Positions 1 to 6,395 of a stretch of DNA of 12,783 nt are shown here, one piece after another. Position 1 is the first letter of the stretch, and the number at the start of each line of letters is the position of its first letter. The DNA comes from Methanobacteriota archaeon (GTDB lineage: Archaea > Thermoplasmatota > Poseidoniia > Poseidoniales > Poseidoniaceae): assembly GCA_002731395.1 (NCBI GenBank), contig PCBQ01000081.1, positions 1 to 12,783 of the forward strand, read 5' to 3'. Made by a program: the position numbers and the translations under genes. The notes below the pieces were generated by a model, which saw only the letters and a program-made list of their open reading frames with translations, ran no database searches and was not told the DNA's origin.

Positions 1-1574
1 TGTGAAGCCCCATTGTGTTGGTCGAGTTCTGTTCGTCCAAGGCATGGAAAGATGACCACATCGCCTTGGGTTGGTATCAGATGTGAGCGATTAGGTTTGG
101 TTGATACATGGACAACGAGCCCGACTTTTCCTATGGCGGCCGCGGTCCGATCCGTATCAGGAGCAGCGGAAACGAGGTTCCCCCCCATAGCCATCAGCAC
201 ATCAACGCGTTCGTCTTCCATCGCGCGGATTGCATGGACAACGTCGTAGCCGTGCGATCTTGGCATGGTTACTCCAGTGCCTTCTTCCATTTTATTGAGA
301 AAAGCGTCGCTTGGTGCTTCCCATATACCCACCGTACGGTCGCCCTGAACGTTCGAGTGCCCACGGACCGGGCACAACCCTGCACCGCTTCGGCCGATGT
401 GCCCACCCAGCAGAAGGAGGTTGACGACCTCTTGGATTACTGCGACGCCGTTCCGGTGCTGCGTCAAACCCATGGCCCAACAGGCGATGGTTGCCCTGCT
501 TTCGTTGAGCATGGTTGATGCCAATTCGATGAGGGGCTTCTCCAAGCCCGTATCGGAGGTGATGCGGCTCCAGTCAATGTCTTGTCGTGCCTCCACCAGA
601 GCATCATATCCTCTTGTGGAAGCGTCGACAAAAGCCGTGTCCACAGCACCGTGTGAAATGGCAAGGTGTTGCAGCGCTTGGAAGAGTGCAGCGTCACCTC
701 CGATGCGAACTGGAAGGTGGAGGTCTGCGAGTTGATCGTCAAACAAATCCAATTTCATGTAATCCTGAGGGTGTTTGAATCGCTCAAGGCCAGCCTCGGG
801 GAGTGGATTCACGTGGATGATTCGAGCGCCGTTGCGCTTCGCATCTCGGAGTGCGGTGAGCATACGAGGATGATTCGTCCCGGGATTTTGGCCGATCACC
901 ATGATCAGATCAGCCTCATTGAAGTCAGACAGACGTACCGTTCCCTTACCGATACCGATGGTGCTTCCAAGGGCTTTACCGCTCGATTCATGGCACATGT
1001 TTGAACAGTCAGGCAGGTTGTTTGTGCCGAGGCTCCGGACCATCAGTTGGTACAAGAATGCCGCTTCGTTGCTGGTCCGTCCTGAAGTGTAAAACACAGC
1101 GCGATCCGCATCATCGAGGTCAACGAGTCGCTCAGCAACCATGTCCAAAGCCGCCTCCCACGAAATGGATTCGAAATGGTCTTCCTGCGAGCGACGGATC
1201 ATAGGGGAAGTGAGGCGTCCGAGGCCACCCAACTCGTAATCGCTGAGTTCAGCCCACGTCGAAATTGATTTTGCCGCAAACCGCTCCGGTGTAAAACGCG
1301 CAGCCATGGCTTCCTCCGCAACGGCCTTCGCACCGTTTTCGCAGAACTCGAACCCTGAACGATGCTCGGGGTCCGGCCAGGCGCATCCTGGACAATCAAA
1401 TCCACCATGTTGGTTGACCGTGCGGAGTGTCTTCCATGTTCTACGGACACCCATCCGATTCAAACCGTGCTGTGCACTTGAGAGAACGGCCGGCATGCCT
1501 GCTGCCCGCTTCTTTGGGGGCTTTACCCGTAGCGGGTTTGTGTCATCCGGAGTATGGCTTGGATGACGTCCCAT
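1..1574 (-). CDS. FdhF/YdeP-family molybdopterin oxidoreductase, alpha subunit (C-terminus off the left edge)
   Basis: A minus-strand frame is open from ATG at 1574 to the window edge, giving 524 residues and no stop. The N-terminus carries the family signature FDCPGCAWPDP (59-69; Cys61 and Cys64) followed by FCENGAKAVAEE (77-88; Cys78). These three Cys could bind an Fe-S cluster. Next come a DCSNMCHESSG segment (189-199), a GQNPGTNHPRM cofactor-binding segment (228-238) and QGDRTVG (410-416). By analogy with the active-site Sec/Cys in the RVUHG motif of E. coli FdhF, Cys194 in NMCHE is the likely Mo ligand. Family members are usually about 750 residues, so roughly 230 are missing. There is no Tat signal, so the enzyme should be cytoplasmic. 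It lies 24 nt after fdhD, with GAGG eight nt before the ATG. E. coli YdeP is linked to acid resistance, but its substrate is unsettled, so formate oxidation is possible and not proven. Confidence 0.9.
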   Translation of the reverse strand, partial: MGRHPSHTPDDTNPLRVKPPKKRAAGMPAVLSSAQHGLNRMGVRRTWKTLRTVNQHGGFDCPGCAWPDPEHRSGFEFCENGAKAVAEEAMAARFTPERFAAKSISTWAELSDYELGGLGRLTSPMIRRSQEDHFESISWEAALDMVAERLVDLDDADRAVFYTSGRTSNEAAFLYQLMVRSLGTNNLPDCSNMCHESSGKALGSTIGIGKGTVRLSDFNEADLIMVIGQNPGTNHPRMLTALRDAKRNGARIIHVNPLPEAGLERFKHPQDYMKLDLFDDQLADLHLPVRIGGDAALFQALQHLAISHGAVDTAFVDASTRGYDALVEARQDIDWSRITSDTGLEKPLIELASTMLNESRATIACWAMGLTQHRNGVAVIQEVVNLLLLGGHIGRSGAGLCPVRGHSNVQGDRTVGIWEAPSDAFLNKMEEGTGVTMPRSHGYDVVHAIRAMEDERVDVLMAMGGNLVSAAPDTDRTAAAIGKVGLVVHVSTKPNRSHLIPTQGDVVIFPCLGRTELDQHNGAS

Positions 1575-1598
1575 GTTCAGTGCCTCACTGAAGGTGAT

Positions 1599-2378
1599 TC
1601 AAGACTTTGCGTCCTTCGTCGGCCAAGGGCCGACGAATTGTGGGTTCGACGCGGTCGCGAAGCCCATCACAAGGATACCATGGTTTCGCGCAAGTTGAGC
1701 CGCAGCTCCAGACATGGCACCAACACAAGCAACCTGCTTGATACCGACCCGCACGGCTTTTGCCATCAAATCCCAGCCGCACCGACCAGACAAGAGCAAT
1801 GCTGCGGGCCGTGCCGTGGGTTCGCGAAGCAACCAACCCCCAATCGCCTTGTCCACGGCACTGTGACGGCCGATGTCTTCCATCAGAACCCATTGGTCGA
1901 CATTCGACACCAACGCAGCGGCGTGTACCCCGCCTGTCGCTTGGAACATGGGTTGCTTCGACTTCATGTCCAGCAAGAACGTGGTCAGAAGAGCTGGCTC
2001 AAGGTGATCTTCAGCCATCAAACGATTTCCTGGTTGTGGCGATGCCATATCATCGCCACAGCCCCCGCAGGATGGGTGAATGAGTCGAGATTCACGTATG
2101 GGCCCCCATGTGCCGGCGCCTTGCAGCATCGCGGTGTAACCATCTCCATCCTTGTGCACCTCCACGCAAAGAAGCGCGCCCTGTCCGTCCCACCAACCCT
2201 CGGAGAGTGCATGTCCGACGGCGAGGGCCTCCAAATCTTGAGGGGTGGCGAGCAGACCCACAACGTGACCCACCTCTGAAGCAAGTGTGATGCGAACCTC
2301 GTGAGCAAAATCATCGGCGGCAGGTACGAATCGGCCGTCTTCACGCCTCAAAATTGGGAGGCGTTGTTTCGATGTCAT
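1599..2378 (-). CDS. fdhD: FdhD, sulfurtransferase for formate dehydrogenase molybdenum cofactor
   Basis: This 259-residue protein is full length for the family. FdhD moves sulfur, from an IscS-type cysteine desulfurase in E. coli, onto the Mo-bis-MGD cofactor and so makes formate dehydrogenase-type enzymes active. Family motifs appear in order: SCGGCG (103-108) with the sulfur-carrying pair Cys104 and Cys107, GGVHAAAL (149-156), EDIGRHSAVDKAIG (167-180, normally EDIGRHNAVDK) and LLLSGR (194-199) followed by the C-terminal nucleotide-fold segment ending in GF near 240. The ATG overlaps the tsr3 stop as ATGA, and the oxidoreductase it should serve starts 24 nt downstream. That adjacency supports a cofactor-maturation role. 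Ser replaces the usual Asn in the GRHN motif, a mild change. The family assignment is firm; the client enzyme is inferred from position. Confidence 0.95.
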   Translation of the reverse strand: MTSKQRLPILRREDGRFVPAADDFAHEVRITLASEVGHVVGLLATPQDLEALAVGHALSEGWWDGQGALLCVEVHKDGDGYTAMLQGAGTWGPIRESRLIHPSCGGCGDDMASPQPGNRLMAEDHLEPALLTTFLLDMKSKQPMFQATGGVHAAALVSNVDQWVLMEDIGRHSAVDKAIGGWLLREPTARPAALLLSGRCGWDLMAKAVRVGIKQVACVGAMSGAAAQLARNHGILVMGFATASNPQFVGPWPTKDAKS

Positions 2379-2917
2379 GCTTGTACCTCCGGGTCGATGT
2401 CAAAAAATTCGAACTGGAGGTTGATCAACTCGGCCGATGAACGGGCGGATGCATACGCTTCGAGGGGTTCAGCGTTGAGCTCGAGGAATCGAATGCCCCA
2501 CCGGACGCAACCGAGGATGTGCTCGGCTTGTTCATCATGACCTGCCAAGACCAAGGTGGCAGCGATGGCTTCGATGGTTGACAAACGGCCGGGTTTTCCC
2601 CAATTAACAGGGTTGGCCGCCAGAAGAATTGGCAGCATACGGTGGGTCAAACTAGTTCGACGTTCAATGGAAGCCACAGACGCATCGATTTGAGCCCAAC
2701 TGCAGTCCAAGGCGACAAGTGACCCAGCGTCGAAACGTGAATGATCCTCAGGGCCGAAGACTTTGCCACAGAGTGGGTTCAACAGTACACCACGTCGTGG
2801 TATGCGTCGCAGGTCCTTGTGAAGGACGAGATCACCACGCTTGGATGAGCGGACAGCGGTGTTTTTTTTCGGGTCGTCTTGAGCGAGCCAGATGGCATGC
2901 ACTGGTACGGGTGACAA
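2375..2917 (-). CDS. tsr3: Tsr3, small-subunit rRNA aminocarboxypropyltransferase (DUF367)
   Basis: A 180-residue protein matching Tsr3, which transfers the 3-amino-3-carboxypropyl group of SAM to an (N1-methyl)pseudouridine in small-subunit rRNA. Visible motifs are DPKKNTA (15-21) at the N-terminus, ALDCSW (69-74), LPILLAANPVNWGKP (95-109), LSTIEAIAATLVLAG (112-126), the WG pair (140-141) and FLELN (144-148). The length is normal for the archaeal protein. No ATG is available: a stop lies two codons before TTG at 2917, so translation starts there or at GTG 2902. TTG is preferred because it keeps the first beta strand. A GGTGA that includes the mbf1 stop lies three nt upstream, suggesting translational coupling. 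An A8 run lies in the DPKKN codons. The stop overlaps the fdhD start by 4 nt. Why an rRNA-modifying enzyme sits with fdhD is not explained by the sequence. Confidence 0.92.
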   Translation of the reverse strand: MSPVPVHAIWLAQDDPKKNTAVRSSKRGDLVLHKDLRRIPRRGVLLNPLCGKVFGPEDHSRFDAGSLVALDCSWAQIDASVASIERRTSLTHRMLPILLAANPVNWGKPGRLSTIEAIAATLVLAGHDEQAEHILGCVRWGIRFLELNAEPLEAYASARSSAELINLQFEFFDIDPEVQA

Positions 2918-2920
2918 GGC

Positions 2921-3400
2921 TCACCGCGCTCCGTTAAGGTAGTCTCCCAGTGTGTATCCACCACCGCCACTTCCACCAAGTTGGCGGTGCTCTTCAGGCG
3001 CGTATTCTTCCATCAACGTCACGGAAAGGACGCGCTCAAACTTGGAAATGACCGCATCCGTCGGCCGGCGGCCAGATTCGCTTGATTTTACAACGTTCAC
3101 TTTCTCAGACATTTTGCGCGCTAGTTCTTCTTGGCTCCAGCCTTTGTTCGCCCTCGCTTTTCTGATGCGTTGGCCGAAGTCATCTGCCAACACGCGTTCG
3201 GATCGACGCATCAGTCCACGCGTGTTCTGTTTGCGTGGCGCGGCTGATTTCCGTGAGGCTTGTGCCAAGCCCGGGGCTAGATTGCGCTCGCCAGCTCCGA
3301 GTCGTTCTGCACAACGGTGGCAAGCGGACACCTGCGTCCGCCCCATGGGAACGGTGCGTGTCCCGACGTTCATCGCCCCACACACTTCGCATTCTCCCAT
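2921..3400 (-). CDS. Archaeal multiprotein bridging factor 1 (MBF1), zinc ribbon plus HTH
   Basis: This 159-residue protein has the full archaeal MBF1 layout. An N-terminal zinc ribbon has Cys4, Cys7, Cys27 and Cys30 as two CxxC pairs, followed by a basic, poorly ordered linker (about 40-70). A Cro/C1-type helix-turn-helix spans about 74-134 and includes FGQRIRKAR and GWSQEELARKM. A short acidic stretch leads to the family's closing TLGDYL motif (150-155), here after a Gly-rich tract (142-148). In eukaryotes MBF1 bridges TBP and activators. Archaeal MBF1 is associated with the ribosome and translation, with its exact role still debated. The gene is first in the mbf1-tsr3-fdhD-oxidoreductase run. 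Its neighbour tsr3 acts on the small ribosomal subunit, which fits a translation-linked role, but that is inference. It diverges from pan across 80 nt. The ATG at 3400 is set by the conserved CEVCG at residues 4-8. Confidence 0.93.
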   Translation of the reverse strand: MGECEVCGAMNVGTRTVPMGRTQVSACHRCAERLGAGERNLAPGLAQASRKSAAPRKQNTRGLMRRSERVLADDFGQRIRKARANKGWSQEELARKMSEKVNVVKSSESGRRPTDAVISKFERVLSVTLMEEYAPEEHRQLGGSGGGGYTLGDYLNGAR

Positions 3401-3450
3401 GCTCCATGCATGGCAAGGGGGGCCTTACGGCTTCCGGCTCCACATTTCGA

Positions 3451-3459
3451 TTTTTTATA
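3451..3459 (+). promoter_or_regulatory. TATA box for pan, placed for a leaderless mRNA; possibly shared with mbf1
   Basis: TTTTTTATA is the only strongly A/T-rich block in the 80-nt divergent gap between mbf1 and pan. It lies 22 to 30 nt before the pan ATG at 3481. Archaeal transcription usually starts about 25 nt downstream of the TATA centre, so the pan transcript should begin at or next to its start codon, with no leader. Read on the other strand it is TATAAAAAA, about 55 nt before the mbf1 ATG, which would give mbf1 a leader of about 30 nt. No second TATA-like block is seen for mbf1. Confidence 0.65.
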
Positions 3460-3480
3460 CCGTGGAGCAAGTGCACAACC

Positions 3481-4695
3481 ATGTCCGAAGTGGATGCCGG
3501 GCCGCGTGGAGAAGTCGGTAAGTCCGATGACCTCGTGGAAATGGAGCGAAACATCCGACGCCTCCAGGAACAAGCAAAGGATCTGAATCACACTCGCCAC
3601 GCCTTGGAGGGGGATATTCGTGCTTTGCGAAAGAAGGCCACGCGGCTCGAAGACGAAATTGCGCATCTCAAGAGTCCGCCAATGATCGTCGGTACGCTAC
3701 AGGACATGCTGGGCCCGCGCACAGCCATCGTCAAATCATCCAACGGCACGGTGTTTCAAGTGGCGGTCAACGAACGCCTCGATGCGGACAAACTGAGGCC
3801 TGGAGCCCGGGTGGCGATGAATCAAGACAGCCTGGCGATCATCGAATTGTTGCACGACGCGTGGGATCCCATGGTCAGCGGTGCCGAAATGATCGAGGCG
3901 CCGAACATCTCCTACGCAGATGTTGCAGGGCTCGAGGAAGAGATCAACCTCGTGAAGGAAGCGGTGGAACTCCCGCTCAACAATCCAACCTTGTTCACCA
4001 AGGTCGGCGTAACACCCCCCAAAGGCGTGCTATTGGTCGGCCCACCCGGTTGCGGTAAGACGCTACTGGCCAAAGCTGTGGCCAACTCGACAGAGGCCAC
4101 ATTCATTCGAATGGTCGGCAGTGAGCTGGCTCAGAAGTACATCGGTGAAGGCGGTCGTTTGGTCAGGGAGCTCTTCGCTCTTGCAAAGGAAAAGGCCCCG
4201 AGTATCATTTTCCTTGACGAAATTGATGCCATTGGGGCCAAGCGTCTTGACGGATCCACCAGCGGCGACCGTGAGGTGCAGCGAACGTTGATGCAGTTGT
4301 TGGCTGAACTCGACGGTTTCGATCAACTGGATGACGTCAAAATCGTCGCGGCGACCAACCGGCCGGATATCCTTGACGATGCTTTGCTTCGTCCCGGTCG
4401 TTTTGATCGCGTCATCGAAATTGGTTTGCCAAAGGACGAAGGGCGCAAAGCCATCCTAAACCTGCACCTTTCAGGCATGTCAACACGGCGCGTTGATGTG
4501 GGTTCCATCGTTGGCTCAACCAAAGGCTTCTCCGGCGCTGAACTCGCAGCCACGTGTGTGGAGGCTGGTATGATTGCGATCCGTGACGGTCGTGGTCAAG
4601 TACGGCAACAGGATCTGAAAGATGCGGTCGCAAAAATTGCGGAAAAGCGTGCCCATGCAGGCGCGCGCAAGGACCCGACGCATCTCTATGCGTGA
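3481..4695 (+). CDS. pan: Proteasome-activating nucleotidase (PAN), AAA+ ATPase
   Basis: A 404-residue AAA+ unfoldase that feeds substrates to the 20S proteasome. In order: a coiled coil (about 15-65), an OB domain (about 66-125, starting near MIVGTL), then the ATPase module. That module has Walker A GPPGCGKT (187-194), the pore loop KYIGEGG (219-225) with aromatic Tyr220, Walker B FLDEID (244-249), sensor 1 in ATNRPD (291-296) and arginine fingers in RPGRFDR (304-310). The C-terminus is Leu-Tyr-Ala, a proper HbYX motif for docking to and opening the 20S alpha ring. The frame stays open upstream to 3235, but ATG at 3481 is preferred. It begins the acidic MSEVD leader, lies the right distance from the TATA box and avoids overlap with mbf1. 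ftcD follows after 42 nt and may be cotranscribed. Confidence 0.96.
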   Translation: MSEVDAGPRGEVGKSDDLVEMERNIRRLQEQAKDLNHTRHALEGDIRALRKKATRLEDEIAHLKSPPMIVGTLQDMLGPRTAIVKSSNGTVFQVAVNERLDADKLRPGARVAMNQDSLAIIELLHDAWDPMVSGAEMIEAPNISYADVAGLEEEINLVKEAVELPLNNPTLFTKVGVTPPKGVLLVGPPGCGKTLLAKAVANSTEATFIRMVGSELAQKYIGEGGRLVRELFALAKEKAPSIIFLDEIDAIGAKRLDGSTSGDREVQRTLMQLLAELDGFDQLDDVKIVAATNRPDILDDALLRPGRFDRVIEIGLPKDEGRKAILNLHLSGMSTRRVDVGSIVGSTKGFSGAELAATCVEAGMIAIRDGRGQVRQQDLKDAVAKIAEKRAHAGARKDPTHLYA

Positions 4696-4737
4696 AGCAG
4701 CCAACGTTCAAGGACGGCTGAGGCAGAGCCAGCGGAC

Positions 4738-5775
4738 ATGGACGCTGTGGTGGAGTGTGTCCCGAACATCTCTGAAGGCCGCGACCTCGACTTGATCAAC
4801 GCCGTTGTTGAAGCCGCCAACGTTGTGGGCTGTTCTGTCCTGAGCGTTGAACCAGATGCTGACTACAACCGTACCGTCATCACGATGGCTGGTGAACCCG
4901 AAGCCGTTGCCGAGGCAGCGACATTGCTCAGCATTGAAGCGATTCGTCGAATTGACATGCGAGATCACGCAGGAGAACATCCACGACTTGGGGCAGTGGA
5001 CGTGTGCCCATTCATCCCGATTCGGGGGATTGACATGGAAGCATGTGCGGCGCTTGCGTCCAACGTGGCCCAATCTGTCGCTGAGCAAAGCGGCGCTCCG
5101 ACCTTCCTCTACGGAGCAAGCGCAACCCACCCCGCTCGAGCAAAACTCTCACACCTGCGGAAAGGTGAGTATGAAGGGCTCCAACAGAGGTTGGACCCAG
5201 GTGGGACAACACCACATACGGAAACAAGATGGCCAGACTTTGGACCGAAATCGTGGAACGATACCGCGGCTAAAAGTGGTGGCTGCACATATGGCGCCCG
5301 TCCTGTGCTGATCGCATACAATGTTAATGTCCCCGAAACGAATGCTCACGTCGCAAAATTGATCGGTACCATCATTCGGGGAAGCGGACGCATTGTTGCA
5401 CGAAATGGAAATCGAACATTGCGTGTGAAAGGCATGCTTCACAGCGTCCAAGGGATGGGCGTGACCCTTGAGCAGCACAACATGTCTCAAGTCAGCATGA
5501 ACCTCACCGATGCCGATGCTTGTGGATTGCTGCATGCCTTTGAGACCGTCAAAAGTCTGGCCGCTGATCACGGACTTGAGGTCACGGGGAGTGAAATTGT
5601 CGGCTTGGTTCCACTTGCGAGCATGCTCGAGGCAGGGGAGTGGTACGCGCCTGAAGCAACGACGAATGAGGCCCGGGTCCAAGCGGCCATTCGTGGTCTT
5701 GGCTTGGACGCGTTTGGGCCCTTTGATCCCAACAGCAGAATCATTGAATTGGCGCTCGAGGAGGCCATCGCATGA
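4738..5775 (+). CDS. ftcD: Glutamate formiminotransferase (FtcD N-terminal type)
   Basis: A 345-residue enzyme that transfers the formimino group of N-formimino-L-glutamate to tetrahydrofolate, giving 5-formimino-THF and glutamate. Family signatures are VECVPNISEGRD (5-16), MRDHAGEHPRLGAVDVCPF (74-92) and GARPVLIAYNVNV, with GPKSW a little earlier. His81 in GEHPR corresponds to the catalytic His82 of the pig enzyme. The length matches the two-subdomain formiminotransferase alone; the cyclodeaminase is the separate next gene, overlapping by 4 nt (ATGA). No TATA box or good Shine-Dalgarno sequence is seen in the 42 nt after pan, so it may be read from the pan promoter. No other histidine-degradation gene (hutH, hutU, hutI) is present in the window, so the source of formiminoglutamate is not shown. 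Confidence 0.95.
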   Translation: MDAVVECVPNISEGRDLDLINAVVEAANVVGCSVLSVEPDADYNRTVITMAGEPEAVAEAATLLSIEAIRRIDMRDHAGEHPRLGAVDVCPFIPIRGIDMEACAALASNVAQSVAEQSGAPTFLYGASATHPARAKLSHLRKGEYEGLQQRLDPGGTTPHTETRWPDFGPKSWNDTAAKSGGCTYGARPVLIAYNVNVPETNAHVAKLIGTIIRGSGRIVARNGNRTLRVKGMLHSVQGMGVTLEQHNMSQVSMNLTDADACGLLHAFETVKSLAADHGLEVTGSEIVGLVPLASMLEAGEWYAPEATTNEARVQAAIRGLGLDAFGPFDPNSRIIELALEEAIA

Positions 5776-6395
5776 CGTGGGCCAACACAACTCTCTCGGC
5801 GTTTGAAGCAGCTGTGAAATCGTCCGATCCGACGCCGGGTGGGGGCACCGTTGCGGCTGTGGCACTGGGGCAAGCCGCTGCGCTTCTATCGATGGTTGCT
5901 GACTTGACACTTGACTCCGAGCGCTGGGCCGAAGCCCATGAAGCCGCTCAGGATGCCAAAACCGCAGCCCGAAATGTGATGCCAGTTGCGGCTGAACTTG
6001 CCGATGCTGATGCCCATGCTTTTGATGAGGTCGTCACGGCATTCAAACTGCAAAAAAACACGGAAGAGGAGAAGGAATTCAGGAAAAACGCCATCCGCGC
6101 TGCGACGCTAGGTGCTGCTGAGGTCCCATTTGAAACGGCAAAACAAGCCTGTGCATTATTACCACACGTACTCGCCATGGCCGAGCATGGAAACAGCAAC
6201 GCAGCAAGCGATGCAGGTGTGGCGTCTCTGATGGCCACTGCCGCCGCCAAAGGAGCCGTGTTCAATGTCATCATCAACTTGAACGCACTACCAGAGACCA
6301 TGGGGGAGACGATGCGCCAAGCGCTTCCGCACATGGAAGAGGAAATTCGTATTCTTGGAAGAGCGTGCATGGACGCTGTGCGCTCACGGCTCTGA
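5772..6395 (+). CDS. fchA: Formiminotetrahydrofolate cyclodeaminase (FchA / FtcD C-terminal type)
   Basis: A 207-residue, mostly helical protein that cyclises and deaminates 5-formimino-THF to 5,10-methenyl-THF and ammonia. The N-terminal DPTPGGGTVAA (19-29) is the folate-binding signature of the family. Downstream, VPFETAKQAC and the GNSNAASDAGVASLMATAA segment match the conserved core. It starts inside the ftcD stop (ATGA), so the pair is translationally coupled and together matches the two domains of the mammalian bifunctional FTCD. Its TGA (6393-6395) directly abuts the stop codon of convergent metG, leaving no intergenic bases for a terminator. The product feeds the one-carbon folate pool. 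Confidence 0.93.
   Translation: MTWANTTLSAFEAAVKSSDPTPGGGTVAAVALGQAAALLSMVADLTLDSERWAEAHEAAQDAKTAARNVMPVAAELADADAHAFDEVVTAFKLQKNTEEEKEFRKNAIRAATLGAAEVPFETAKQACALLPHVLAMAEHGNSNAASDAGVASLMATAAAKGAVFNVIINLNALPETMGETMRQALPHMEEEIRILGRACMDAVRSRL

Noticed and set aside
1..1574. Apparent gene-poor left end, with only short ORFs on both strands
   Set aside because: One minus-strand frame is open through the whole stretch and encodes the molybdopterin oxidoreductase. A suspected frameshift near 300 disappeared once the run of four T (minus strand) was counted correctly.
1554..2279. Plus-strand ORF of 241 codons opposite fdhD
   Set aside because: fdhD on the minus strand has all family motifs; this is its antisense shadow.
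3235..3480. In-frame upstream extension of pan by 82 codons
   Set aside because: It runs antisense through mbf1, adds a sequence unlike any PAN N-terminus, and lies upstream of the TATA box that fits ATG 3481.
5149..5910. Long minus-strand ORF of 253 codons opposite ftcD
   Set aside because: It is antisense to a clear enzyme gene, with no recognisable motif; a shadow of ftcD/fchA codon bias.
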